NCBI GenBank assembly: GCA_016218085.1
Contig: JACREY010000008.1
Coordinates: forward strand, 372,001-436,000
Length of the DNA: 64,000 nt
Source: Ignavibacteriota bacterium
Lineage (GTDB): Bacteria; Bacteroidota; Ignavibacteria; Tepidaquicellales; Tepidaquicellaceae
Direction of reading: 5' to 3'
Shown: positions 1 through 8,912 of the stretch, piece by piece
Layout of the letters: every line of letters starts with the position of its first letter
Position numbering within the stretch: position 1 is the first letter of the stretch
Notes under the pieces: generated by a model
Databases searched by the model: none
What the model was told of the DNA's origin: nothing
Seen by the model: the letters and a program-made list of their open reading frames with translations, nothing else
Made by a program: the position numbers and the translations under genes

Positions 1-245
1 TTTAGTTCACTTTTAAGTTCATTTATTACACTCGGTCCCGGGAATAATGAATAGTGATTCTTGAATGCTGCACAATATATGAGTATTCTCCCTGATAGCT
101 TATAAGCAGGCATACCATAACTTATATATTCTTCTGCTTCCGGTGCACTTTTCTTTATTAAATCTGTTAAATCCTTAATGAATTTACGCGATTTGATCGG
201 TAATTTTCTTATATATTCTTTTACTGATTTCGCTTTATTTTCCAT
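1..245 (-). CDS. DUF1801 / YdhG-like protein (partial)
   Basis: The first 81 codons of a gene whose 3' end lies beyond the left edge. The start is the ATG at 243-245, reading MENKAKSVKEYIRKLP. The segment EAEEYISYGMPAYKLSGRIL followed by a FKNHYSLFPG stretch is the typical N-terminal half of the DUF1801 family, small cytoplasmic alpha/beta proteins related to the frataxin-like iron chaperone YdhG. The molecular role of the family is not firmly established. It lies 10 bp after the stop of the VOC gene in the same direction, so the two are probably cotranscribed. Family assignment is confident; an iron-related function is only inferred. Confidence 0.8.
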   Translation of the reverse strand, partial: MENKAKSVKEYIRKLPIKSRKFIKDLTDLIKKSAPEAEEYISYGMPAYKLSGRILIYCAAFKNHYSLFPGPSVINELKSEL

Positions 246-255
246 TTTCTTTGTA

Positions 256-726
256 TTATTCTCCTTTAAACGCTTTTTCTAAAACAGCTATCTCGAGTTT
301 CTTCATTTTAAATAACACATCCATAACCATTTTATAATTAGGCGTATCACAGAAGTATTTATCGATATTTTCCGGAACAACCTGCCAGGTCACTCCGAAT
401 TTATCCTCGAGCCAGCCACATTGTACCTCTTTTCCTCCATTTTCTGTCAGTTTCTCCCAAAAATAGTCAATTTCTTCCTGATTCTTGCATTTTATTAAAA
501 ATGAAATTGCAGGTGTAATCTTATAATACGGTCCCCCGTTTAAAACTGAAAAATCCTGTCCGTTAATTGTAAAGTTTACTGCCATCAAAGTACCCTTCGG
601 CATCATTGCATTTTCTCCGTAATAACTTTTGGATGTAATTTTACCATCCTTAAATACTGAACAGTAAAACTCGGCTGCTTCCTCCGCTCCCTTTTCAAGC
701 CATATAAATGGAACTATTTTCTGCAT
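256..726 (-). CDS. VOC family protein (PhnB-like)
   Basis: A 156-residue protein of the vicinal oxygen chelate superfamily, PhnB / 3-demethylubiquinone-9 methyltransferase-like branch. It opens with MQKIVPFIWLEKGAEEAAEF, the usual first beta-alpha unit, has the FTINGQDFSVLNGGP strand motif in the middle, and ends with the WQVVPENIDKYF motif typical of this subfamily. Such proteins are usually cytoplasmic dimers of about 130-160 residues and are often of unknown substrate; several are linked to resistance or small-molecule modification. It precedes the DUF1801 gene by 10 bp. No substrate can be read from the sequence. Confidence 0.85.
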   Translation of the reverse strand: MQKIVPFIWLEKGAEEAAEFYCSVFKDGKITSKSYYGENAMMPKGTLMAVNFTINGQDFSVLNGGPYYKITPAISFLIKCKNQEEIDYFWEKLTENGGKEVQCGWLEDKFGVTWQVVPENIDKYFCDTPNYKMVMDVLFKMKKLEIAVLEKAFKGE

Positions 727-866
727 TATTTTTTTACTTTATTTTAATTTACTATTCAAAAGTTATTTTACTTATTTTTATGTCATTTATATTATTATAT
801 ACAAACAATATTCTATTATATACTAAATCTGTTCTTCTACCAACTACTATCTACTAACTACTGCTC

Positions 867-1190
867 TTAATTTATCTTCTCTTTCCCGGGTACCTGGAAT
901 CCGAGAGCATTTTCATTCATAGCTCCCATAACCGGAATTTCCCCGAATTGGTTCTCATACTTTTCTATATTTTCTTTCAATGCTGCAAGAAACATTTTTG
1001 AGTGCTGAGGAGTCATAATTATTCTTGAATGCACCTTGGCTTTCGGAATACCCGGTAAAAGCCTGGTAAAATCTAATATAAACTCAGCCGGAGAGTGGGA
1101 AATTATTACAAGATTCGAGTAAGAACCTTCTGCTTCCTTTTCTCCTAATTCTACATTTATTTGCTGTTGTTGAGGATTGTTTTCTGCCAT
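867..1190 (-). CDS. DUF3467 domain-containing protein
   Basis: A 107-residue protein with a glutamine-rich N-terminus followed by the DUF3467 pattern: a strand containing YSNLVIISHSPAEFILDF, then KAKVHSRIIMTPQHSKMFL and a C-terminal helix with NIEKYENQFGEIP. DUF3467 proteins are small cytoplasmic proteins common in Bacteroidota and relatives; their function is unknown to me. The ATG at 1188-1190 follows an AT-rich leader. The gene stands alone, with non-coding sequence on both sides (727-866 and 1191-1446). Confidence 0.85.
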   Translation of the reverse strand: MAENNPQQQQINVELGEKEAEGSYSNLVIISHSPAEFILDFTRLLPGIPKAKVHSRIIMTPQHSKMFLAALKENIEKYENQFGEIPVMGAMNENALGFQVPGKEKIN

Positions 1191-1446
1191 AATTTTATTG
1201 AATTATTTAAATTTATTTTTATTTTAAAATACTATTTAGAAATTAAATATTCAAAGCATATTTGATATTCATGGCAATTTCAGAGAAAATTAGTGATTTT
1301 AATCCTGTTTTCTATTTATTATATCTTTATTGCTATTTATACTATTTTTTTCTAATTTAAATTAATATTTGCGTTGGAATTTAATAATAATTAATATTAA
1401 AAGAATCGATAAATTCTACTTCGCTAAAAACTTAATTTGAAGCATA

Positions 1447-1917
1447 ATGAACGCAAAAATCATTTCATTAACATTTATCTTTATCGGTTTTTTATTCCTT
1501 AATACTTATGGACAGTTAAAAAAAGATGATATTTTATTAGGAGTCTCAGGTACCTATGAAACTGATAACAAAGTTGCAATAACATCATTTAATTTTGAAT
1601 ATGAAAAATTTGATTTTAATACTGCTATTTTAAGTTTAGGAGCTTCAGCAAATTATTGCAATTTTACAGGTGAAAGTAATAAGAATTTCTTCTTTACACT
1701 TCACGCTAATTTGAATTTCAATAATGTTCCCGGCAGTAAATTTATACCGTTTATTGGATTTTCAGGCGGAACAAATCTGGCTTTGAAAGATAATTTATAT
1801 GGAGCTCACATCGGGTGCAGATATTTTATAGAATATAATGTCCTGCTTTTTGCAAAGTATGGATTAACCAACAGAAGCCTTACTTCACCCGAAATTGGAA
1901 TCGATTTCAGATTTTGA
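1447..1917 (+). CDS. Putative small outer-membrane beta-barrel protein
   Basis: A 156-residue protein with a clear signal peptide (residues 1-22, hydrophobic core IISLTFIFIGFLFL, then NTYGQ). The rest alternates short hydrophobic and polar stretches separated by turns (for example LHANLNFNNVPGSKFIPFIG) and ends in a terminal aromatic (EIGIDFRF). This pattern suits an eight-stranded OmpA-like or porin-family outer-membrane barrel. I do not recognise a specific family. It is a single gene with no close partner. The outer-membrane location is an inference from the signal peptide, strand pattern and C-terminal Phe. Confidence 0.6.
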   Translation: MNAKIISLTFIFIGFLFLNTYGQLKKDDILLGVSGTYETDNKVAITSFNFEYEKFDFNTAILSLGASANYCNFTGESNKNFFFTLHANLNFNNVPGSKFIPFIGFSGGTNLALKDNLYGAHIGCRYFIEYNVLLFAKYGLTNRSLTSPEIGIDFRF

Positions 1918-2069
1918 TTTTTCATAGTAGTTTAAGCTTTTACCCAATAAACTCTATACACTCAACACACTATACGCACTATTTACTCTGCTCTTTTAAC
2001 ATTGAATAAACCCCCGATAATTTTTATTTTTACAAAATTTTATTATACTTTAAATAAACTTAAACTTAT

Positions 2070-2990
2070 ATGAGCCTTTTAGTAATTGGTACTTTAGCAC
2101 TCGACACAATTGAAACACCATACGGCAAGGAAGAATATACACTCGGCGGTTCGGCTACGTTCATTTCAACTTCTGCAAGTTACCTTACAAAAGACATCCG
2201 CCTTGTAGGTATAGTTGGGCACGATTTTCCGCAGAAAGAACTCGATTTTTTCAAATCAAGAGGCATTGATACATCCGGCTTAGAAATCATGAAAGACCAG
2301 AAAACTTTTCACTGGCACGGAGTTTATCATACCGATATGAATCAGCGAGATACGATTACTACAGATTTAAACGCTCTTGCTTACCTGAATCCTGTGCTTT
2401 CTGATAAATTCAGACAGACGGAATATGTATGCCTTGGAAATATAGACCCCGTTATTCAGGAAAAAGTAATAAAGCAGATAGACAAGCCGAAGCTCATAAT
2501 GATTGATACAATGAACTTCTGGATTGAAGGCAACCGCCCTGCTCTGGATAAAGTTCTGAAGCTTGTAGATATTATTATGGTAAATGATTCAGAGGCAAGA
2601 CTGATTACAGGCGAAAATAATTTATTCACTGCGGCAAAGAAGATTATGGAGTATGGTCCCAAAATCCTTATAATAAAAAAAGGCGAGCACGGTGCAATGC
2701 TATTTAATGAAAACCACGTTTTCATAATTCCTGCCTTCCCTCTTGAAAAAGTTTTTGACCCGACTGGTGCCGGTGATTCTTTTGCAGGTGGTTTTATGGG
2801 CTGGATTGACAGAACAAAAGATTTATCATTCGAAAATCTAAAGCTCGCTATTGTATTCGGTACTGTGATGGCTTCCCTGTCGGTCGAAAAATTCTCTCTG
2901 GAAGGACTTAGAAATCTTGAAAATGATACTATTATGAAAAGGTTCAAAGAATTTAAATCAATAACCAATTTTAAGGATATAAGCCTTTAA
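2070..2990 (+). CDS. PfkB-family carbohydrate kinase
   Basis: A 306-residue ribokinase-like sugar or nucleoside kinase. The N-terminus (MSLLVIGTLALDTI) and glycine pair near residues 26-27 (LGGSAT) form the substrate side, and FDPTGAGDSFAGGF at about residues 229-242 is the PfkB signature 2, with Asp236 as the expected catalytic base. The enzyme should phosphorylate a hydroxymethyl group using ATP in the cytoplasm; the substrate cannot be told from sequence. The next gene, recO, starts 27 bp downstream on the same strand. Family is certain; sugar specificity is unknown. Confidence 0.88.
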   Translation: MSLLVIGTLALDTIETPYGKEEYTLGGSATFISTSASYLTKDIRLVGIVGHDFPQKELDFFKSRGIDTSGLEIMKDQKTFHWHGVYHTDMNQRDTITTDLNALAYLNPVLSDKFRQTEYVCLGNIDPVIQEKVIKQIDKPKLIMIDTMNFWIEGNRPALDKVLKLVDIIMVNDSEARLITGENNLFTAAKKIMEYGPKILIIKKGEHGAMLFNENHVFIIPAFPLEKVFDPTGAGDSFAGGFMGWIDRTKDLSFENLKLAIVFGTVMASLSVEKFSLEGLRNLENDTIMKRFKEFKSITNFKDISL

Positions 2991-3017
2991 ACGCAACATT
3001 TTTTTTATAATTTTCGT

Positions 3018-3710
3018 ATGGCATTATTAGAATCGGAAGCATTCGTTCTTAATGGTTTCAGGTACGGTGAATCGAGCAAAATTATTACTCTTTACAGCAA
3101 GGAATTCGGTAAGTTCAATGCCATCGTAAAAGGCGTAAGAAATGTTAAGGCAAGGCACAGCGGCGTTTATGAAAATATGAACCTGATTAAGATTTTCCTG
3201 AATAAAAAGGAAAACAGAAGCCTTCAGGTAATTTCTAAAGCGGAAATTATAAAACAGTTCGAATGCGTAAAATCCGACCTCGATAAGCTCGCAATCGGAT
3301 TCAGCATGCTGGAAATACTGAATAAAACTTCTGAGGAATACGATACTGCATATAATGCATTTGCTCTTTTAAAAGAAGTTTTTGAAAAACTTGAAAATCT
3401 GAAAACAAATTTCGGATTAATATTGTTATACTATTTGTATAAACTTTCCCTTGTGCAGGGTCTTGACTTTCTCTCTTATATTGAAAACGGAACCTTTGTA
3501 AGGGATTCGGCATATAAAATCAGTAAGGAACAGGCTGAATATCTCGAAATTTTCAGAGATAACGATATTTCAGGGATTTCACCTGAACTTATTGACGGAA
3601 ATGACGTAAAATACTTATGTAAAGTTCTGTTTGGTTTTTACTCGATGAACTATAATAAGTTTAATTTTTTAAAAACAAATAATTTTTTAAACGAAATCTT
3701 GAATATGTAA
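3018..3710 (+). CDS. recO: DNA repair protein RecO
   Basis: A 230-residue protein whose N-terminal OB-fold (ESEAFVLNGFRYGESSKIIT, then YSKEFGKFNAIVKGVR) is characteristic of RecO. RecO works with RecR (and RecF) to load RecA on SSB-coated single-stranded DNA during gap repair. The alpha-helical C-terminal domain is present but lacks the CxxC zinc knuckle found in many RecO proteins, which is common in Bacteroidota. Length is normal for the family (about 240). It lies 27 bp after the PfkB gene and 55 bp before the htrA gene. Confidence 0.88.
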   Translation: MALLESEAFVLNGFRYGESSKIITLYSKEFGKFNAIVKGVRNVKARHSGVYENMNLIKIFLNKKENRSLQVISKAEIIKQFECVKSDLDKLAIGFSMLEILNKTSEEYDTAYNAFALLKEVFEKLENLKTNFGLILLYYLYKLSLVQGLDFLSYIENGTFVRDSAYKISKEQAEYLEIFRDNDISGISPELIDGNDVKYLCKVLFGFYSMNYNKFNFLKTNNFLNEILNM

Positions 3711-3750
3711 ATTTTTATTGCTTAAATTTTTTTAAAAGCAAAAAAATATA

Positions 3751-3756
3751 AAGGAG
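3751..3756 (+). promoter_or_regulatory. Strong Shine-Dalgarno site of the HtrA gene
   Basis: AAGGAG lies 9 bp ahead of the ATG at 3766. Most genes in this window lack a recognisable Shine-Dalgarno motif, so this one stands out and fixes the start of the protease gene. A second purine-rich site (GGAGAA at 25271) precedes the lysine transaminase. Confidence 0.7.
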
Positions 3757-3765
3757 AATATTAAA

Positions 3766-5265
3766 ATGTCTAAGAAATCCATTATTGCAAGCGCAATTGC
3801 AGTCGTTGCAGTTCTATTTTTCTCTGCTGTTTTAATTGCCAATTTCAGCGGCATTAAAAAGCTGATAGCAGGGTCGCAGATTGATTTCAAAACCGACCCA
3901 CCCATTCAGAATTCAAATCCCAATATAAAGGGCCTTAACGATGCCTTCGTGGAAATCTCAAAAGCCGTTACCCCTTCAGTGGTTTTTATTGATGTTACAA
4001 CCGATGCTAAGAAAAGCGATGATAAAAATGACAAGGCATTCGAGTTTTTCTTCGGACCGGATTTTAAAATGGACCAGCCTCCCCAGCACGGCTCAGGCTC
4101 GGGTGTTATTATAAGCAAAGACGGCTATATTATGACAAATAATCACGTGGTAAAAAATGCATCAGATAAGGGAATTAAAGTTATTTTGACGGATAAACGC
4201 GAGTTTAGTGCAACACTCATCGGCACTGACCCTAATACCGATATTGCCGTGATTAAAATCGAAGCGGATAATCTTTCTGTTGCTTCTGTCGGTAATTCCG
4301 ATGAAGTTCAGGTAGGACAATGGGTTCTTGCTATCGGAAACCCCCTCGGTCTGAATAATACCGTAACTGCTGGTATAGTTTCCGCTCTCGGTAGAAATGT
4401 GAACGTAAGCGGCGATACTTATGCAATCAATAATTTTATTCAGACTGATGCAGCCATTAATCCGGGTAACAGCGGAGGTGCACTGGTTGATATTAACGGT
4501 TTTGTAATCGGAATTAATGCCGCTATCCAGACAACAAACGGGTATTATCAGGGCTATGGTTTTGCAATTCCGATAAATATTGCAAAAAGTGTTGCAGCAG
4601 AACTGATAAAATCCGGAAAAATTGAAAGAGGATATATTGGCGTTTCAATCAAAGACGTGGATACAAAAGAAGCTAAAGGACTCGGCCTCGATAAGGCAAA
4701 AGGCGTGCTTGTTCAGAATGTAATAAAAGGCGGTGCAGGCGACGAAGCCGGAGTTAAAACAGGTGATGTTATTTTATCGGTCGACGGCAAGGAAGTAAAC
4801 GCAGCAAACCAGCTCCAGACCATCATTGGCTCCCATAAACCCGGTGAATCCGTAAATCTTTCGGTTTTCAGGGACGGGAAAACAATTAGCATTCCCGTTA
4901 AATTAAAGCCAAGAGATGACCAGCAGGCAAATTTTGTTGATAACGGAAAAAAAGAAGATAACTCTGAACTTAAATCTAAGAAATTTGAACAGGCAGGATT
5001 CACGGTTTCAGATATTCCTGCAAGCATGAAAAGAGAACTTGATATTGAATCCGGAGTTGTTGTAAAAGATGTAAAGCAGTTTTCCGAAGCTTTCAACAGA
5101 GGATTAAGAGCAGGATATGTGATACTTGAAGCTGATAAAACAAAAATTGAATCAACAGACCAGCTCTCATCGATTTTAAGCAAAAAAGATAAAAGCGATA
5201 TCCTTGTTCTTAAAGTAATTACACAGAATAAGGAAATAAGGCTGATAGCCCTTGAAATTCAATAA
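3766..5265 (+). CDS. degP: Do/DegP-family periplasmic serine protease (HtrA)
   Basis: A 499-residue S1C protease. An N-terminal hydrophobic segment (residues 5-27) acts as a signal or anchor. The trypsin-like domain holds the triad His127 (MTNNHVV), Asp159 (DPNTDIAVIKI) and Ser236 (NPGNSGGAL). Two PDZ domains follow: PDZ1 at about 285-385 (RGYIGVSI start) and PDZ2 at about 405-495. This Do/DegQ arrangement degrades or refolds damaged envelope proteins in the periplasm. A strong AAGGAG sits 9 bp upstream, and a perfect intrinsic terminator follows at 5285-5319, so it appears to be the last gene of its transcript. Whether it is DegP- or DegQ-like cannot be decided here. Confidence 0.93.
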   Translation: MSKKSIIASAIAVVAVLFFSAVLIANFSGIKKLIAGSQIDFKTDPPIQNSNPNIKGLNDAFVEISKAVTPSVVFIDVTTDAKKSDDKNDKAFEFFFGPDFKMDQPPQHGSGSGVIISKDGYIMTNNHVVKNASDKGIKVILTDKREFSATLIGTDPNTDIAVIKIEADNLSVASVGNSDEVQVGQWVLAIGNPLGLNNTVTAGIVSALGRNVNVSGDTYAINNFIQTDAAINPGNSGGALVDINGFVIGINAAIQTTNGYYQGYGFAIPINIAKSVAAELIKSGKIERGYIGVSIKDVDTKEAKGLGLDKAKGVLVQNVIKGGAGDEAGVKTGDVILSVDGKEVNAANQLQTIIGSHKPGESVNLSVFRDGKTISIPVKLKPRDDQQANFVDNGKKEDNSELKSKKFEQAGFTVSDIPASMKRELDIESGVVVKDVKQFSEAFNRGLRAGYVILEADKTKIESTDQLSSILSKKDKSDILVLKVITQNKEIRLIALEIQ

Positions 5266-5284
5266 TTTTGAGGAAATTAATCTC

Positions 5285-5319
5285 CCATTCCGGAGTTAAA
5301 CCTCCGGAATGGTTTTTTT
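5285..5319 (+). terminator. Rho-independent terminator after the HtrA gene
   Basis: A perfect 11-bp stem (CCATTCCGGAG / CTCCGGAATGG) with a 6-nt loop is followed by seven T residues, 20 bp past the stop codon of the protease gene. Confidence 0.92.
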
Positions 5320-5395
5320 GTCTTATTTTAAAGGTTTTGGGCTGATTTTTTACTTGAATTAATAAATAAAGATTCGTATATTTTTCTCAACTTTT

Positions 5396-5800
5396 ATGAT
5401 AAAAGCTAAATATTTTAATATTGTTTTTGTTTTGGTGTTTCTTTTTATCGGATTCAATTATGCTTCCGGTAGTAATAAACACTTCTACAATCCTATAAAC
5501 GGAGACGGCGGCTCTGATATTACAATCGGTACTGCAAATGATTATAAATTATTTCAGAACTACCCTAATCCGTTTAACCCGACCACCAAAATCAGTTATA
5601 AAATAAACGTAGAAGGATATGTTGTCCTTCAGGTTTATAATCTGGTTGGTCAAGTCATAAAAGTGCTGACCAGCGAAGTTCAGGCACCGGGAAGATACGA
5701 AGTCGAATTTGACGGATCTGAATTAACATCAGGCGTGTACCTGTATAAGCTTCAGATTAACGGTTATACTTCGGTGAAAAGAATGACGCTGCTCAAGTAA
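5396..5800 (+). CDS. T9SS type A sorting-domain protein with almost no cargo
   Basis: A 134-residue secreted protein. Residues 1-25 form a signal peptide (IVFVLVFLFIGFNYASG). From about residue 50 to the end it consists only of the Por-secretion-system C-terminal sorting domain: LFQNYPNPFNPTTKISY, then VYNLVGQVIKVL and a final SGVYLYKLQ...MTLLK strand. Such domains route proteins through the type IX secretion system and are normally attached to large cargo; here only about 25 residues separate the signal peptide from the domain. It is followed by another T9SS gene 33 bp downstream, probably cotranscribed. It may be a decayed gene remnant or a small surface protein. Confidence 0.85.
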   Translation: MIKAKYFNIVFVLVFLFIGFNYASGSNKHFYNPINGDGGSDITIGTANDYKLFQNYPNPFNPTTKISYKINVEGYVVLQVYNLVGQVIKVLTSEVQAPGRYEVEFDGSELTSGVYLYKLQINGYTSVKRMTLLK

Positions 5801-5833
5801 TTCACACTATTTCCATTAACTAAAAATTTTGAA

Positions 5834-6736
5834 ATGAAGAAAACAGTATTTCTTTTTCTTTCTTTATTCATTTTAGTTTCTGCCGCTAAAGTATTTTCAC
5901 AGGGCACAATTTATGATGACTTTTCCAAAAAAGATATGCCCGGTTGGATTTGGGGCGGTCTCGAAATGAAATATTCCCACGAAACCGATAATAAAGAAAA
6001 CGGATTCGCGGATTTATATACTACAAATACGGTAAAGGCAAAATCCCTGATAGGTAAAATCACAAAAAGTAATCCTTTCCTTTTTTCTGCAGGTAACTAT
6101 ATCAACGTTATGTTCAAAGGCGTCAGTAACGACGTAACAGTAAAGTTTATTTTGCAGTATGATATAGACAACAACGGAAAATATAATGAAGATAAGGATA
6201 TTCTCCTTATATCAAAACCTCTTTCAATGAACTTCAGCGGCTGGAAAGAAATTAAAGTTAAACTCGACCAGGAAAATTTCAAATTGATTTCAAAGTTCGA
6301 TGACGACTTCTCCGTTACGGAAGAAGAAGCACTTGCAATGCAGTTCGAGTTCGATGCGGGCAAAGATTATAAAGAATCTAAATTCGAGTCAGGCATAGCT
6401 CTTATCTCAGAAATTATCAGCAAGGATAACCTTAATGACTTTGCAAAGGATGATAAAGAAACTAAAGAGGCTGAATCTTATTTCGATGCAAAAAACTATC
6501 CCAATCCGTTTAATCCGGTAACTACTATAAGCTATACGCTTAAAGAAAACGCAAGCGTCAGACTTACGGTTTATGACAGGCTTGGACGTGAAGTAAAAGT
6601 TCTTATCGACGAAAACCAGGGAGCGGGAACCCATACAGTCGAATTCAATGCTTCTAATCTGCCCAGCGGAATTTATTTCTACAGGATTAAAGCTAATGAC
6701 AGAACGGAAGTCAAAAAAATGATTTTAGCAAAATAG
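5834..6736 (+). CDS. T9SS type A sorting-domain protein
   Basis: A 300-residue secreted protein with a signal peptide (residues 1-22, ending in KVFSQ) and a C-terminal type IX sorting domain from about residue 215 (YPNPFNPVTTISYTL, then VYDRLGREVKVL and SGIYFYRIKA). The central 190 residues look like a beta-sandwich module (DDFSKKDMPGWIWGG start, an acidic DNNGKYNEDKD turn that could bind calcium) but I do not recognise the family. It lies directly after a second T9SS gene and is followed by a stem-loop at 6767-6800. Confidence 0.85.
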   Translation: MKKTVFLFLSLFILVSAAKVFSQGTIYDDFSKKDMPGWIWGGLEMKYSHETDNKENGFADLYTTNTVKAKSLIGKITKSNPFLFSAGNYINVMFKGVSNDVTVKFILQYDIDNNGKYNEDKDILLISKPLSMNFSGWKEIKVKLDQENFKLISKFDDDFSVTEEEALAMQFEFDAGKDYKESKFESGIALISEIISKDNLNDFAKDDKETKEAESYFDAKNYPNPFNPVTTISYTLKENASVRLTVYDRLGREVKVLIDENQGAGTHTVEFNASNLPSGIYFYRIKANDRTEVKKMILAK

Positions 6737-6766
6737 TTTATTACTACTACACACTCTTACAAAAGC

Positions 6767-6800
6767 GGGCTGTAAACTTATTAAGTTTCCAGCCCTCTTT
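6767..6800 (+). terminator. Terminator-like stem-loop after the T9SS pair
   Basis: GGGCTG and CAGCCC close a hairpin whose inner arms (AAACTT / AAGTTT) also pair, with one T-C mismatch between. A T-rich tract (TCTTTCT) follows. It lies between two convergent genes (5834-6736 and 6876-7322). Confidence 0.65.
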
Positions 6801-6875
6801 CTATTATATAAAAAACTTACTGCACTTCAACCACTAAACACAAATCACTAAGTACAAACTAATATCTGGTATTTG

Positions 6876-7322
6876 TTATTTGTTATCTGTTATCTGCAAT
6901 TTCTTCCCTTCAAAATTTTCCATTTCGATTATAAACTTTTCTTCAATAGTTTCGGGCTGATTTGTTTTCGGATTCAGATTCACTAGTATCCCCTTCCCTT
7001 CGCATACAATAGTGCCGTCTTTTACTTTTTCGATTTTCTGCTCGAAACAGAAACTTGAATTTTTTATCCAGGCAATACGGGTGAAAATATTCAACTCTTC
7101 ATCAATGAATGCAAATCCCTTGTAGTCAATCGAATTGTGTACAACCACTACCTTCAACCCGTCGTCAAATAGTCCGTTTTTCAGAATTTTATAACCCAGA
7201 TTTCTTTTATATTCCACGCGGCCGATTTCCAGATATTTCAGGTAATTCGAGTTATGCACGATTCCCTGCGAATCAATTTCGAATGTCCTCACGCGTACGG
7301 TTGTTTTGTGCTTAAATTCCAT
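6876..7322 (-). CDS. Acyl-CoA thioesterase, YbgC/4-hydroxybenzoyl-CoA thioesterase hotdog family
   Basis: A 148-residue single hotdog-fold protein. The segment RVRTFEIDSQGIVHNSNYLKYLEIGRVEY is the 4HBT/YbgC active-site region, in which an Asp usually precedes the helix; here FEIDSQGIVHNSNY carries it. Length fits the family (about 135-150). Such enzymes hydrolyse short or aromatic acyl-CoA thioesters in the cytoplasm, or act on acyl-ACP. The gene stands alone on the minus strand. The acyl substrate is not predictable. Confidence 0.85.
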   Translation of the reverse strand: MEFKHKTTVRVRTFEIDSQGIVHNSNYLKYLEIGRVEYKRNLGYKILKNGLFDDGLKVVVVHNSIDYKGFAFIDEELNIFTRIAWIKNSSFCFEQKIEKVKDGTIVCEGKGILVNLNPKTNQPETIEEKFIIEMENFEGKKLQITDNK

Positions 7323-7486
7323 ATTATTAGTGTTATAAGTTATCTTCTCGTTCCCAAAGTCCTCTTTGGGAACGCATAATATATATTCTTTTTGCCTTAT
7401 TTCTAAATTTTATAATAGCTATATTTATCAAATTAACACTTTTTTTTATTAATTAATATTTATAAATGTAAAAACTATTTTATTTT

Positions 7487-8824
7487 ATGGACAAAATTAA
7501 AGTTCTAATCATGGGTGCCGCAGGCAGAGATTTTCACAATTTTAACGTATTCTACAGAGATAACCCCCTCTATGAAGTTGTTGCGTTCACAGCCACACAG
7601 ATTCCTTACATCGACGACAGAAAATATCCCGCAGCTCTTTGCGGAAAATTATATCCCAAAGGTATTCCGATTTTCCCTGAAGAAGAATTGCTCGACCTAA
7701 TTAAAAAATACAAAGTAAAGGAAGTCGTATTCGCATATTCAGACGTTAATTCACAGTATGTGATGGCAAAAGCCGCAATTGTTAACGCCGCAAACGCTTC
7801 TTTCAGAATTATGGGCTACAAGGAAACTGCTGTAAAATCCACAAAACCCGTCATCGCGGTAGTTGCGGTTAGAACAGGCGCCGGCAAAAGCCAGACTTCC
7901 AGAAAAGTAGTAGAAATTTTACAGAGCCTTGGCAAAAAAGTCGTGTCAGTTAGGCATCCGATGCCCTACGGCGATTTAGTTAAACAAAAAGTTCAGAGAT
8001 TCGCTACAATAGCCGACCTTAAAAAGCACAAATGCACAATCGAGGAAATGGAAGAATACGAACCGCACGTAGCAAGCGGTAAAGTGATTTATGCAGGAGT
8101 TGATTATGAAGCTATCCTCCGCGAAGCAGAAAAAGAAGCAGACGTAATCGTATGGGACGGCGGAAATAACGATATGCCATTCTATCAGGCAGATTTAGTT
8201 ATCACAGTTGCAGACCCGCACAGACCCGGACACGAATTAAGTTACTACCCGGGTTTAACCAATATCAATATTGCCGACGTAATAGTATTAAATAAAATTG
8301 ATTCCGCATCACCGGAAAATATTCAGATAGTAAGAGACAGCATACAGAAAATAAATCCAAAAGCAGTCATAGTCGATGCCGCTTCACCGCTTTCACTCGA
8401 TAAAGAAGGCGATATCAATTTAATAAAAGGCAAGAGAGTCCTCGTAGTTGAAGACGGTCCGACACTCACACACGGCGGAATGAAATACGGCGCAGGTACA
8501 ATAGCCGCAAAGAAATTCGGCGCAAAAGAATTAGTTGACCCGCGTCCTTATGCAGTAAAAAGCATCCGCGAAACTTATGAGAAATATCCCGATATCGGAA
8601 TATTGCTCCCCGCAATGGGCTACGGCGATCGGCAGGTGAAAGACCTCGAAACAACGCTCAACAGGGTCCCCTGCGATACAGTAATTATCGGAACACCAAT
8701 TAACCTGAAGAGATTAATAAAAATCAAGAAACCTTCAGTGACAGTTAATTATTCATTGCAGGAAATCGGTAAACCGGATTTAACTGATATCATTACAGAT
8801 ATGTTCAAGAAAAAGAAAAAATAA
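7487..8824 (+). CDS. Cyclic 2,3-diphosphoglycerate synthase-like GTPase/ligase
   Basis: A 445-residue protein of the cyclic 2,3-diphosphoglycerate synthetase family, known from thermophilic archaea, where it makes a thermoprotectant solute, and also found in diverse bacteria. A Rossmann-like N-terminus (KVLIMGAAGRDFHNFN) is followed by a P-loop NTPase core with RTGAGKSQTSR at about residues 127-137, the IVWDGGNNDMPF motif and an NKID-type guanine-recognition motif (VLNKIDSA). The later VVEDGPTLTHGGM and AAKKFGA motifs are family hallmarks. It is a single gene ending in a lysine-rich tail and followed by a hairpin terminator at 8913-8945. The bacterial role is unproven. Confidence 0.8.
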   Translation: MDKIKVLIMGAAGRDFHNFNVFYRDNPLYEVVAFTATQIPYIDDRKYPAALCGKLYPKGIPIFPEEELLDLIKKYKVKEVVFAYSDVNSQYVMAKAAIVNAANASFRIMGYKETAVKSTKPVIAVVAVRTGAGKSQTSRKVVEILQSLGKKVVSVRHPMPYGDLVKQKVQRFATIADLKKHKCTIEEMEEYEPHVASGKVIYAGVDYEAILREAEKEADVIVWDGGNNDMPFYQADLVITVADPHRPGHELSYYPGLTNINIADVIVLNKIDSASPENIQIVRDSIQKINPKAVIVDAASPLSLDKEGDINLIKGKRVLVVEDGPTLTHGGMKYGAGTIAAKKFGAKELVDPRPYAVKSIRETYEKYPDIGILLPAMGYGDRQVKDLETTLNRVPCDTVIIGTPINLKRLIKIKKPSVTVNYSLQEIGKPDLTDIITDMFKKKKK

Positions 8825-8912
8825 ATATATGTTGTTGGTGACATTCCGGAGAGCGAAATTAAACACCAACAACGGCGGATTTTAATATCCCATATCCCTT
8901 TACTAATAAAAG

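Noticed and set aside
2456-2968. A 170-codon minus-strand ORF inside the PfkB gene
   Set aside because: It is the reverse-frame shadow of a clear kinase and has no recognisable motif.
4713-5183. A 156-codon minus-strand ORF inside the HtrA gene
   Set aside because: Shadow frame across the PDZ coding region, low-complexity Ser/Thr-rich translation.
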